A stretch of DNA of 64,000 nucleotides from VAZQ01 sp046733355 (GTDB lineage: Bacteria; Pseudomonadota; Alphaproteobacteria; Rhizobiales; Xanthobacteraceae): NCBI GenBank assembly GCA_046733355.1, contig JBKPOZ010000022.1:1-64000 (forward strand). Reading direction: 5' to 3'. Position 1 is the first letter of the stretch, and each line of letters begins with the position of its first letter. This document shows, in pieces, positions 1 to 8,366 of this stretch. The notes beneath the pieces are model-generated. The model made no database searches, was not told where the DNA came from, and saw nothing but the letters and a program-made list of their open reading frames with translations. Made by a program: the position numbers and the translations under genes.

Positions 1-1202
1 CGGCGCATCACCCGCTCGCCGACCGCGACCGCGATCTCGTTCGGGTCGAGCGCGCCTTTCACCGGGAAGAGCCAGTTGCCCTCCTAGTCCTTCTTGCCGA
101 TGCACACCGGCTGGTCGGGCATGCCGTACAGCTCCTCGCGCACCTGCACTTCGATCAGCGAGCGCTTCTCCTCGACCACGATGATGAGCTCGAGCCCGTC
201 GGCGAATTCCTTGAGGTCGCGCTGGCTGATCGGCCATGGGCAGGCGACCTTGTACAGACGGATGCCGAGATCGTTGCACCGGACCTCGTCGATGCCGAGC
301 TCGTCGAGCGCCTGGCGCACGTCGAGATAGCTCTTGCCGACCGTGATGATGCCGATCTTCGGCGCCCCGCCGCCCGAAGTGATGTATTTGTTGAGCTTGT
401 TGGCGCGCACGAACGCGAGCATCGCGTCGCGCTTGTAATCGTACAGCCGCGCTTCCTGGCCGAGGATCGTGTCGCGCAGCCGGATGTTCAGCCCGCCTTC
501 CGGCATCTCGAAATCCTGCGGGATCACGATATTGAGCCGCTCGAGGCTGCCGTCGATGACGGCGGTCGACTCCACCGTCTCGTGCATGGATTTGAGCGCG
601 ACCCAGGTGCCGCAGAAGCGCGACATGGCCCAGCCGTAGAGCCCGTAATCCACAATCTCCTGCACCCCGGCGGGGTTGAGGATCGGGATCATCACGTCGA
701 CGAAATGGTACTCGGACTGATGCGCGGTGGTGGACGATTCGGCGGTGTGGTCGTCGCCCATCAGCGCGAGGACGCCGCCATGGCGGGAGGTGCCCGCAAA
801 ATTGGCGTGGCGGAACACGTCGCCGGTGCGGTCGACGCCGGGACCTTTGCCGTACCAGAGGCCAAACACGCCATCGAACTTACCCTCGCCGCGCAGCTCG
901 GCCTGCTGCGTGCCCCAGAGCGCGGTAGCGGCGAGGTCCTCGTTCAGGCCGGCCTGGAACTTGATGTCGTATTTGTCGAGATATTTGCTCGCACGGACAA
1001 ACTGCTGATCAAGGGTGCCGAGCGGCGAGCCGCGATAGCCGGTGACATAGCCGGCCGTATTGAGCCCCGCGCGCCGGTCGCGCTCCTTCTGCATCAGGCA
1101 CAGGCGCACCACCGCCTGGAACCCCGTCACGAAGATACGGCTCTTGCTCAGATCGTATTTGTCTTCGAGGGTGACGCGATTGAGCGTCATCGCAACCTGC
1201 AT
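1..1202 (-). pseudogene. Indolepyruvate ferredoxin oxidoreductase, N-terminal part, interrupted by an in-frame amber stop and by the window edge
   Basis: The enzyme family oxidatively decarboxylates aryl pyruvates to aryl-acetyl-CoA with thiamine pyrophosphate and ferredoxin. The 372 residues before the stop match the start of the fused alphaproteobacterial form, including YVTGYRGSPLGTLD near residue 52 and MGDDHTAESSTTAHQSEYHF near residue 148. An amber codon lies at 84-86, but the same frame continues to base 1 with recognisable family sequence (EGNWLFPVKGALDPNEIA...). One base change, for example GAG to TAG, would explain it. The start is uncertain: ATG at 1202 or at 1190, the latter giving the more usual MTLNRVTL. 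It lies downstream of an acyl-CoA dehydrogenase and an SDR on the same strand, suggesting amino-acid or aryl-acid breakdown. It may be a true nonsense mutation or an assembly error. Confidence 0.75.
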
Positions 1203-1382
1203 CCATCTTTAGTCGCTGGCGAGCGGCAACAAATCACTGCGCAACAGATATAGCGCCCACGCCGACGCAGCAATCCCGACCGGCTGAGTGCACGCGCTGT
1301 TTCGCAAAAGGCGCGGCTTGCGCAACGAAATGTCGAGACCGCGCCAGCAAACGCATTTTGGCGCATCGCAGCACAAACCCGC

Positions 1383-2594
1383 TCACACCCGGTTGCCGGC
1401 GCTCCAGCTCCAGAAGTCGCGGCCCTCTTCGAGAAGAAAGCGCGCAAGCACCATGTTGTGCACTTCGGAGGCGCCGTCAACGAGCCGCGCCTGCCGTGCA
1501 TAGCGGTAGATCCATTCCAGGATCGTGTCCTTCGAATAGCCGCGCGCGCCGTTGAGCTGAATGCCGACGTCGGCCGCCTGGTGCAGCGTGTCGGCCACAT
1601 GAACCTTGGCCATTGAGATTTCCTTGCGCGCGCGATCCCCCTGATCGAGCTTCCACGCCGCGTGCATCACGAGCAAGCGGCCGAGCTGGATGCGACCAGC
1701 CACCTCGCCGAGCTTCATCTGCACGCTTTCCCGGTCCGCGAGCCTGGTGCCGAATCCTTCGCGCCGCTCCACATAAGCCTGCGCGATCTCGAGGCACCGC
1801 TTGGCAAGGCCGAGCCAGCGCATGCAATGGGTGAGGCGGGCGGGACCGAGTCTGATCTGCGTGGCGCGCAGCCCATCCCCGACTTGCATCAGCACGTTCT
1901 CGTCCGCGACTTCCAGCCCCTCGAACAAGAGCTCGCAGTGGCCGCCGTGCTCCTCGGGGCCCATGATCGGAATGCGGCGCACGAGCTGCCAGCCTGGCTG
2001 GTCGCGGTGAAACAAAAAGGCCGTCAGGCCGCGCCGCGCGTCATCGGACGTGCGGGCAATCAGAATGAAATGGTCGGCAATGCCCGCGCCAGTGATGAAC
2101 CATTTGTGTCCCTGGATAACCCAATGCGCGTTTTTGCGCTCCGCGCGGGTGCGCATCATGCCGGGATCGGAGCCCGCGCCGGGTGAAGGCTCCGTCATCA
2201 CGAAGGCCGAGCGCACTTTCCCCTCGATAATGGGCCGCAGCCATTTTTCCTTTTGCGCTTCCGTTCCAACGCGCGCGAGCAGGTTCATATTGCCGTCGTC
2301 GGGAGGGGCACAGTTGAACGCCAGCGGTCCGAAGATCGACCGGTTGGCCTCTTCGTACATGGCCGCCCAGCCGACGATCGGCAGGCCCATGCCGCCGTAT
2401 TCGGGCGGAGCCTGCGGGGCCCAGAGACTCTCTGCCCGCGCACGCGCCTGCACGCGGCGCAGAACGTCGAGGCGGATGTTCTCGTGCTCGTCGTAGTTCC
2501 CCGCATCGGCCTCGAGCGGCAGCACGTGCTCCTCAACGAACTGCCGCGTGCGCAGCCGCACCTTTTCGATTTCCGCGGGAAGCGTGAATTCCAT
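1383..2594 (-). CDS. Acyl-CoA dehydrogenase (ACAD10/11-like)
   Basis: A flavoprotein of about 403 residues that introduces an alpha-beta double bond into an acyl-CoA. The fold is complete: an N-terminal helical domain, the FAD-binding stretch FVMTEPSPGAGSDP near residue 135 and WFITGAG near 165, and a C-terminal helical domain with QLNGARGYSKD. In the usual catalytic segment (YEGT in medium-chain enzymes) this protein has VDGASEVHN, so the base would be Asp instead of Glu, as I recall for the ACAD10/11 group. That group acts on unusual or hydroxylated acyl-CoAs, so the substrate is unknown. An upstream GTG at 2603 would add three residues; I prefer ATG at 2594. It lies 36 bases downstream of an SDR gene, probably in one operon. 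Confidence 0.88.
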   Translation of the reverse strand: MEFTLPAEIEKVRLRTRQFVEEHVLPLEADAGNYDEHENIRLDVLRRVQARARAESLWAPQAPPEYGGMGLPIVGWAAMYEEANRSIFGPLAFNCAPPDDGNMNLLARVGTEAQKEKWLRPIIEGKVRSAFVMTEPSPGAGSDPGMMRTRAERKNAHWVIQGHKWFITGAGIADHFILIARTSDDARRGLTAFLFHRDQPGWQLVRRIPIMGPEEHGGHCELLFEGLEVADENVLMQVGDGLRATQIRLGPARLTHCMRWLGLAKRCLEIAQAYVERREGFGTRLADRESVQMKLGEVAGRIQLGRLLVMHAAWKLDQGDRARKEISMAKVHVADTLHQAADVGIQLNGARGYSKDTILEWIYRYARQARLVDGASEVHNMVLARFLLEEGRDFWSWSAGNRV

Positions 2595-2630
2595 GTGGTT
2601 CACCGAATAATTTCAAAGTTGCGGAAGGAC

Positions 2631-3404
2631 CTATCCGCGAAGCGCGACCATTTGTCCGCCGTCGACCACGATCGTTGCTCCGGCAATGAAACGGCCCGCA
2701 TCCGAGGCGAGGAGCAGCAATGCGCCGTCGAGATCCCGCTCCTCGCCAAACCGCCCGACCGGTATCTCCCGTGTCATGGCCGCGCCGTCGTTTTCCAGAA
2801 ACTCCCGGTTCATGTCCGTGACGATCCAACCTGGCGCGATTGCGTTGACGCGCACGCCCTTGAACGCCAGTTCGAGCGCAAGCGCCCGGGTCAGCTGGAT
2901 GACGCCCGCCTTCGTCACTGCATAGGCGGCGCTCCCCTTGGCGACGCCGAAGCCGAGCACGGAGGCAATGTTGACGATGCTGCCGCGCCGTCCTGCTGCG
3001 AGCATGCGCCGCGCCGCCTCCTGGGCCCAGAAGAACACCGCGTCGAGATTGGTCGCAAGGACGCGCTGCCATTCGTCCTGGCTTAATTCAATAGCCCGGG
3101 CGACGGGAGCAATGCCGGCGTTGTTGACCAGAATGGTGACGCAGCCGAATTCCTTCTCCGCCTGATCGAAGGCGCTGACCATCGCGACCCGATCGATCAC
3201 GTCGGCTTCGATGGCAAGCGCACGTCCGCCCGCCTCCTCGATGCGAGACTTGAGGGCGAGAAGCCGCTCCTTGCGACGCGCCACGAGGACGAGGGCGGCG
3301 CCGTTTTCCGCCAGCACTTGAGCAAAGCGCAGCCCGAGGCCGCTGGAGGCCCCGGTGACAAGGGCCACCTGCCCGGCAATATTGAAAAGCTCGGCCGCAG
3401 ACAT
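2631..3404 (-). CDS. Short-chain dehydrogenase/reductase (FabG-like)
   Basis: A classical SDR of 257 residues that uses NAD(P) to interconvert a hydroxyl and a keto group. The cofactor-binding glycine motif TGASSGLG is at residues 17-24, NNAG near 93, and the catalytic Ser and YxxxK are in SVLGFG and YAVTK near 144-161. The C-terminus VDGGQ is typical. It is first in a minus-strand run with the acyl-CoA dehydrogenase and the indolepyruvate oxidoreductase, so a hydroxyacyl-CoA or related intermediate is a reasonable substrate guess, but the sequence does not fix it. The divergent gene is the nitrile hydratase alpha subunit; the 91 bases between them must hold both promoters. Confidence 0.88.
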   Translation of the reverse strand: MSAAELFNIAGQVALVTGASSGLGLRFAQVLAENGAALVLVARRKERLLALKSRIEEAGGRALAIEADVIDRVAMVSAFDQAEKEFGCVTILVNNAGIAPVARAIELSQDEWQRVLATNLDAVFFWAQEAARRMLAAGRRGSIVNIASVLGFGVAKGSAAYAVTKAGVIQLTRALALELAFKGVRVNAIAPGWIVTDMNREFLENDGAAMTREIPVGRFGEERDLDGALLLLASDAGRFIAGATIVVDGGQMVALRG

Positions 3405-3495
3405 GCGTCGCTGTGCTCTTGGGCCGCTACCCTGGACATTTCTGCCGGGATAATATCCACGGAAATCGGGTTCCTAAACAACAGGGCAAAGCGCA

Positions 3496-4113
3496 ATGAG
3501 CGCGCACGATCACGGGCCAGGATCGGAGCTTTCGGACGTCGAACTGCGCGTGCGGGCGCTGGAAACCGTGCTCACCGAGAAAGGCTACGTCGATCCAACC
3601 GCCATGGACCTGATCGTCGAGGCCTTCGAAACGAAGGTTGGGCCGCACGTTGGCGCGCGGGCGATTGCCAAAGCCTGGAGCGATCCGTCGTTCAGGCGCT
3701 CGCTGCTTGAGGATGCATCCAAAGCAGTGCGTCCGCTGACGAGCGAATGGCGGATCGGGGATCACCTCGTCGCGGTCGAGAACACGCCGGCAGTGCATAA
3801 TCTCGTCGTGTGTACCCTGTGCTCCTGCTACCCTTGGGACGTGCTCGGGCTGCCGCCCGTCTGGTATAAATCGGCACCCTACCGCTCGCGCGCGGTCAAA
3901 GACCCGCGCAGCGTGCTCGCCGAATTCGGCGTGACGCTTCCCCCCGATACCCATATCCGGGTGTGGGACTCGACCGCGGAAACACGGTTTCTGGTGTTGC
4001 CGATGCGGCCAGCGGGAACAGAGGGCTGGAGCGAGGAGCGGCTTGCCGGACTCGTGACGCGTGACTGCATGATCGGCATGGGCCTGCCGAAGAATCCAGG
4101 AGACGTCGCCTGA
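3496..4113 (+). CDS. nthA: Nitrile hydratase alpha subunit, cobalt type
   Basis: The alpha subunit (205 residues) carries the metal centre of nitrile hydratase, which hydrates nitriles to amides. The metal-binding motif VCTLCSC lies at residues 105-111; Thr at the second position is the mark of the non-corrin cobalt type, where iron enzymes have Ser. The middle Cys residues are normally oxidised to sulfinic and sulfenic acid. Thiocyanate hydrolase gamma subunits share this motif, but the order alpha, beta, activator without a split beta subunit favours nitrile hydratase. The stop overlaps the beta-subunit start by one base (TGATG), implying translational coupling. No amidase or aldoxime dehydratase is adjacent. 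Confidence 0.93.
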   Translation: MSAHDHGPGSELSDVELRVRALETVLTEKGYVDPTAMDLIVEAFETKVGPHVGARAIAKAWSDPSFRRSLLEDASKAVRPLTSEWRIGDHLVAVENTPAVHNLVVCTLCSCYPWDVLGLPPVWYKSAPYRSRAVKDPRSVLAEFGVTLPPDTHIRVWDSTAETRFLVLPMRPAGTEGWSEERLAGLVTRDCMIGMGLPKNPGDVA

Positions 4114-4769
4114 TGGACGGCGTCCACGACATGGGCGGTATGGACGGGTTCGGCAAAGTCGAGCCCGAGCCGAATGAGCCACCGTTTCACGCGCCATGGG
4201 AAGCGCGCGTTGTCGCGTTGCAGCGTTCCCTTGGCTACGGGCGTGCCTGGTCGATCGATGCTTTTCGTCATGCCCAGGAGAAGCTGCATCCGCTCGTTTA
4301 CCTCGGCGCCTCCTATTACCAGCGCTGGGCGCTCGCCATGCAGCAGGCTTTGCTCGAGCGAGGCTACGTGGAAGATGACGAGATCCGCAGGGGGCATGCG
4401 CGGCGCCCGGGCACCGCGTTTGAGCGCAAGCTCACTCCCGCCGTTTTCAAGGACGCCCTCGGCCGCGGGTCCTACTACCGGCAGGCGCGCACCGCAGCAC
4501 AATTCAAGATTGGCGACCGCGTGCGCGCGCGCAACATTCACCCGGTCAGCCATACACGGCTTCCGCGCTATGTGCGCGGACACGTGGGCACGGTCGACCT
4601 GCTACACGGGTGCCAGGCCTTTCCCGATACGGTCGCTTCGGACGGAGCGGACAACCCGCAGTGGCTCTATACGGTGGTGTTCGACGGGCGCGAGCTGTGG
4701 GGCGTCGACGCAGACCCGACCCTGAAAGTATCCATCGATGCTTTCGAGCCCTACCTTGAGCCGGCCTGA
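4113..4769 (+). CDS. nthB: Nitrile hydratase beta subunit
   Basis: The 218-residue structural partner of the alpha subunit, needed to form the heterodimer and shape the active-site pocket. The N-terminus MDGVHDMGGMDGFG is diagnostic for the family, and the C-terminal half (from FKIGDRVRARNIHP) is the SH3-like barrel ending with the usual LWGVDADP and FEPYLEP. It is coupled to the alpha subunit by a TGATG overlap, and its 3' end overlaps the start of the accessory gene by 32 bases. Confidence 0.93.
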   Translation: MDGVHDMGGMDGFGKVEPEPNEPPFHAPWEARVVALQRSLGYGRAWSIDAFRHAQEKLHPLVYLGASYYQRWALAMQQALLERGYVEDDEIRRGHARRPGTAFERKLTPAVFKDALGRGSYYRQARTAAQFKIGDRVRARNIHPVSHTRLPRYVRGHVGTVDLLHGCQAFPDTVASDGADNPQWLYTVVFDGRELWGVDADPTLKVSIDAFEPYLEPA

Positions 4770-5136
4770 CGATAGCGGGGCGCTCGCTTCGGTGCCGGAT
4801 CTTCCTCGCGATGCGCACGGGCCGGTATTCCGCGCGCCGTGGGAAGCGCATGCATTCGCCCTCGCAGTAGCGCTGCAGCAGCGGGGGCTGTTCAGCTGGT
4901 CGGAATGGGCAACGGTCCTGGGAGACGAAATCAAGCGCGCACAGGCCGCCGGCGATCAGGATACCGGCAGCACGTACTATCGGCACTGGCTCAATGCGCT
5001 CGAGCGCATTGTGACGGAGAAGGGCATGGCGAATGCGACCGTGCTCGAGCGCTACCGGCATGCATGGGCGCATGCTGCCGCGCGCACTCCGCATGGGGCA
5101 CCGATCGCGCTGGCTGCGCAGGATTTCAGCAAATAG
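4738..5136 (+). CDS. Nitrile hydratase accessory protein (activator, P14K/NhlE type)
   Basis: A 132-residue protein homologous to the N-terminal domain of nitrile hydratase beta subunits: FRAPWEAHAFALAVALQQRG at 31-50 parallels FHAPWEARVVALQRSLGYG of the beta subunit. In cobalt nitrile hydratases this small protein loads the metal into the alpha subunit by subunit swapping. ATG at 4738 lies inside the beta gene; an in-frame TTG at 4756 is a possible later start. A palindromic repeat follows the stop codon directly. Confidence 0.85.
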   Translation: MLSSPTLSRPDDSGALASVPDLPRDAHGPVFRAPWEAHAFALAVALQQRGLFSWSEWATVLGDEIKRAQAAGDQDTGSTYYRHWLNALERIVTEKGMANATVLERYRHAWAHAAARTPHGAPIALAAQDFSK

Positions 5137-5146
5137 TTTTTTTGGT

Positions 5147-5218
5147 GAGCATGATCTTTTCCGAAACCGGTTCCCACCCTCTCTGGGGCCAGAGGGCAGG
5201 CTTTTCGGGATCATGCTC
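5147..5218. repeat. Palindromic intergenic repeat (GAGCATGATC type)
   Basis: Outer arms GAGCATGATC (5147-5156) and GATCATGCTC (5209-5218) are a perfect 10-base inverted repeat, with TTTTCCGAAA/TTTTCGGG continuing the pairing. Inside is a second hairpin, CCCTCT (5178-5183) to AGAGGG (5191-5196). I remember this motif as a widespread Bradyrhizobium extragenic palindrome. It separates the convergent nitrile hydratase operon and FAD monooxygenase and reaches into the last codons of the latter, so it could terminate both. Confidence 0.75.
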
Positions 5219-6434
5219 TTGCCCGCTCGGGGCTATGCACGTGCTCTGGCCGTACGCCCATTCCGATCAGCCGCGCCGGAAGACGTTGCAGCAGGGCCAT
5301 GCTCGAGACCAGGCGCAATGCCGACGGCGCCTCCAATGGGGTGCCCGCGCGCAGCACTTTGGCGATCAGCTTCTCCTGCAGGAAGAGCTGTATGGCCTGG
5401 ATCACGCGGGTTGGAAACATGCGGCGTTCCTGCACGCGGTCAAGGTCCTGCAATTGCACGTTCTCGCTCGCGAGCGGCTGCCACAGAATATTCGCCGCCG
5501 CCACTGCGTCCTGCACCGCAAGATTGATGCCGACGCCGCCAATTGGCGACATGGCATGCGCCGCGTCGCCAATGCACAGGAGTCCCGGCCGACACCATTT
5601 TTCGAGCCGGTCCACCGCCACCGAAAGAAGCTTGATCTGCTCCCAATCCGCTAGTGTGTCCACGCGATCAGCGAAGCTGGGCATCAGGCCGACAATGCTT
5701 TCGCGGAGTGCCGCAAGTCCGGCGTGCCGTGTCTCTTCAAGAGAGCCTTTACGGATGACATAGGCGCATTGCCAGTAATCGCCGCGATCGAGCAGCACGA
5801 GCATATGTCCGACGCCGACGCGCCCCATCGTGTGCGGGTGATCGGTGCCCTTTTTCGGCAGCCGGAACCAGAGCACGTCCATGGGCGCGCCCAGATCCCG
5901 CCCCGGCAGGCGCGAACGTGCGCGGGTGAGCGAATGGCGGCCGTCGCAGCCGACGGTGAGATGAGCCTTGATCTCGATACGGCCTTCCGGCGCCTGCGCG
6001 ATCACTCCGACCACGCGTCCGTTTTCCTCAATCAGATCTGTTGCCTCACTCTGCATGCGCAGATCGAACTTCGCGTATCGCTTCCCGCGATCGGCAAGGA
6101 AGTTCAGAAAATCCCATTGAGGCATGAAGGCGAGGAATTTGCAGCGGGTGGGCAAATGTGAGAAATCCCCAAGCGTGTATTCGCGCTGCCCGAAGAAGGC
6201 GCTTACCTTGGTGACCTCCTGGTGCGGCAGCTTGAGGAAGTCCGCGAGCAGCCCGAGCTCGCCCATGAGCTCAAGGGTCGAGGGGTGGATGGTGTCGCCG
6301 CGAAAATCGCGAAGAAAATCGGCGTGCTTCTCGAGCAGCACCACCTCGATGCCCGCCCTAGCAAGCAGATAGCCGAGCATCATCCCGCACGGGCCGCCCC
6401 CGACAATGCAACAGCGGGTGTGAAGCTGCGCCAT
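5211..6434 (-). CDS. FAD-dependent monooxygenase (UbiH/PHBH-like, class A)
   Basis: A 407-residue aromatic-ring-hydroxylase-type flavoprotein that would use NAD(P)H and oxygen to hydroxylate an unknown substrate. It has the N-terminal dinucleotide motif GGGPCG at residues 12-17, the DG motif in VGCDGRHSLTR near 162, and the FAD-ribityl motif CIGDAAHAMSPIGGVGINLA near 290. The stop codon lies within a palindromic repeat. No neighbouring catabolic gene fixes the substrate: the nitrile hydratase genes converge on it and a nickel/cobalt transporter lies upstream. Confidence 0.85.
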   Translation of the reverse strand: MAQLHTRCCIVGGGPCGMMLGYLLARAGIEVVLLEKHADFLRDFRGDTIHPSTLELMGELGLLADFLKLPHQEVTKVSAFFGQREYTLGDFSHLPTRCKFLAFMPQWDFLNFLADRGKRYAKFDLRMQSEATDLIEENGRVVGVIAQAPEGRIEIKAHLTVGCDGRHSLTRARSRLPGRDLGAPMDVLWFRLPKKGTDHPHTMGRVGVGHMLVLLDRGDYWQCAYVIRKGSLEETRHAGLAALRESIVGLMPSFADRVDTLADWEQIKLLSVAVDRLEKWCRPGLLCIGDAAHAMSPIGGVGINLAVQDAVAAANILWQPLASENVQLQDLDRVQERRMFPTRVIQAIQLFLQEKLIAKVLRAGTPLEAPSALRLVSSMALLQRLPARLIGMGVRPEHVHSPERARA

Positions 6435-6479
6435 TTGTTACATTCGTCTTCGCGAAAGCGGACGGGTCATGCTCTCTTG

Positions 6480-6497
6480 TTCCCGCGTGCGCGGGAA
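6480..6497. repeat. Short perfect palindrome
   Basis: TTCCCGCG (6480-6487) and CGCGGGAA (6490-6497) form an 8-base-pair hairpin with a two-base loop. It lies between the Ni/Co transporter stop and the FAD monooxygenase start on the same strand, so it could terminate the former. It resembles the core of dispersed GGAATTCCCGCG-type repeats. Confidence 0.5.
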
Positions 6498-6513
6498 TGA
6501 GCGGAAGAGCGGC

Positions 6514-7629
6514 TTAAATCCCGACCATGCGCTCCGCCACCAGATAGCCGCTCAGCAGCAGCGCGCCGAAGGCGATGATGATCACGGCGGCGCCCGCCTC
6601 GATGCCGCGCATGACAAGCATGCCGTAGCCCGAGCGGCTTTCGGCGAGACGCTTGGCCCAGCCTTTCGCTGCGACCGCCAGCGTTGCAATGAGCGCGACG
6701 GTGATGGCGGTGCCCAATCCCATGATCAGCGTGGACATCACGCCCGCCCAGAACAAACCCTGCGCCAGCGCGAAGATCAGCACGAGGATCGCGCCCGAGC
6801 AGGGGCGCAGCCCGACCGCCACGATGGCCGAGAGCCCACGCCTCCAGCCGCCCGGCCCGGCAAGCTCGACGGGCTCGGGCGCGTGCGCGTGTCCCCAGGC
6901 GCATGCCTCCTCGTCATGAGCGTGATCGTGCTCATGTTTGTGCTCGCAACACGAGCCGTGATGATCGTGATGATAATGATGGTCATGCGCCAAATGCGCA
7001 GGTGTCGCCGCCGCCCCGAGCGGAGCAGGGCGGTGCAGTGTCTGCAGCAGATTGACGAAGGCGCGGCCTTTCACGAACAGCAGTCTCACGCCGATGAGGA
7101 CAATGAGCGAATAGCTGAGAATCTCGATCACGTTTACGGCACGCATCATGTTGGCAGCCGTAGCATTCAACAATGCGGCGGCGACACCCACGAGCGCTAC
7201 CGCCACAGCTGCCTGCAGCAGCGCCGACGCAAACGAAAGCACCACTCCGCGCGTCCAGGTCTGCTCGTTGGCGACGATATAGGAAGAGATCACTGCTTTT
7301 CCGTGGCCCGGACCGGCCGCGTGAAATATGCCGTACAGGAAAGAAAGCCCGAACAGTCCCCAGGCAGCGCTTCCATCGGACTTCGCCGAGCGGATCAAAC
7401 CGGAGAATTGTCGATAGAACTCGGCCTGCTTGGCGAAGATCCAGCCGAGGAAGCCGCCCACCGGCGCTGTGGGAGCCGTCTGCGGCCGGGGCGTACCGAA
7501 AGGACTCATCTGCGCCAATGCGTGATCGAGCGCCGCGCAAATGAGAAGCACGAGAACAATGCAGAGAACGCACGCCGCTGCCGATTGCGCTGCGCGCGAC
7601 GCCGTCAGGCGCGCCGGAACAACGGTCAT
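6514..7629 (-). CDS. Nickel/cobalt transporter (NiCoT/RcnA-like membrane permease)
   Basis: A 371-residue inner-membrane protein for Ni/Co transport. The family motif HAAGPGHGK lies at about 103-111 in an early transmembrane helix, GLRPCSGA near 275 is the second signature, and a cytoplasm-type loop at about 213-250 is extremely rich in His with paired Cys (HDHH, HKHEHDHAH), a likely metal buffer. ATG at 7629 overlaps the DUF1007 stop as ATGA; an in-frame GTG at 7635 is less likely. The DUF1007 pairing is typical of this transporter branch. Direction of transport cannot be decided from sequence. Confidence 0.88.
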   Translation of the reverse strand: MTVVPARLTASRAAQSAAACVLCIVLVLLICAALDHALAQMSPFGTPRPQTAPTAPVGGFLGWIFAKQAEFYRQFSGLIRSAKSDGSAAWGLFGLSFLYGIFHAAGPGHGKAVISSYIVANEQTWTRGVVLSFASALLQAAVAVALVGVAAALLNATAANMMRAVNVIEILSYSLIVLIGVRLLFVKGRAFVNLLQTLHRPAPLGAAATPAHLAHDHHYHHDHHGSCCEHKHEHDHAHDEEACAWGHAHAPEPVELAGPGGWRRGLSAIVAVGLRPCSGAILVLIFALAQGLFWAGVMSTLIMGLGTAITVALIATLAVAAKGWAKRLAESRSGYGMLVMRGIEAGAAVIIIAFGALLLSGYLVAERMVGI

Positions 7630-8282
7630 GGGCACTTCACCGTTACGCGGTTTGCGTACTCGGCGCCGATGGTGAGCGTTGGGTCGCGCTGGTCAGCACC
7701 CAGCTGGCTCAATCGTTGGGAAAGGTCTGCGCTCATCTGCTGTGGTGTGAGCACCCCGAGCTTGCACTGCGCGGGCGCTCCCACGAGCTTGACTGGATTC
7801 TTCTCGGCCAGGCTGAAGTCGACGAAAAACTCGCGGTCGTAGACTTCAAGCGTGAAGTCGTTGGCCTTCACCGGTGCCTTGAGCGGCAACACGAAATGCA
7901 AGGTCAGCACCGTGAGCTTGGGATCGAAGTCGAGATAGTAGCCTTCGGCCGGGTCGTTGAATTCGAGCGTTTTGCCGTTTGCCTTGGCGAAGGTGAAGAA
8001 CTCGAATTCCTTGAGCGAGTTCACGTTCACCTGGGCAAGCGGCTGGAGCTCCTCGCGTGTGAAGTGGCCTTTTTTCTTCCCTTCGATCCCCTGTGTGGCG
8101 AACACCGAGAACATGTCGTCGAACGTCCAGGCGTGCCGCACGCCCGTGACGGACCCGTCGGGCGCGAACAGGAGCTCGCTTTTCACCGTCACCCAGACGT
8201 GGGGATGCGCGCGCGCGGGCGCGCCCGGCATCGCAAGGCCGGCAATGGCTGCCAGCAAAATCCAGAAGCAGCGAGGCAACAT
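7626..8282 (-). CDS. DUF1007 family periplasmic protein, partner of the Ni/Co transporter
   Basis: A 218-residue exported protein. Residues 1-25 (MLPRCFWILLAAIAGLAMPGAPARA) form a signal peptide ending in ARA, so the mature protein starts HPHVWV, an N-terminal His-x-His well suited to bind metal. DUF1007 proteins usually lie beside Ni/Co permeases and probably hand metal to them. I chose ATG at 8282 over 8327 because it places the signal peptide at the N-terminus. The stop overlaps the permease start by four bases. Confidence 0.85.
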   Translation of the reverse strand: MLPRCFWILLAAIAGLAMPGAPARAHPHVWVTVKSELLFAPDGSVTGVRHAWTFDDMFSVFATQGIEGKKKGHFTREELQPLAQVNVNSLKEFEFFTFAKANGKTLEFNDPAEGYYLDFDPKLTVLTLHFVLPLKAPVKANDFTLEVYDREFFVDFSLAEKNPVKLVGAPAQCKLGVLTPQQMSADLSQRLSQLGADQRDPTLTIGAEYANRVTVKCP

Positions 8283-8366
8283 CAGCTTTTCTTGAATTCT
8301 CGACGAAAAACGCGAGCCCGGCACCATATCACGGACTGCGGCGGAATGGAGGCGCGGCCCTCTCGT

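Noticed and set aside
6469..7842. A His-rich 457-residue plus-strand frame
   Set aside because: It is antisense to the Ni/Co transporter; the composition follows from that gene.
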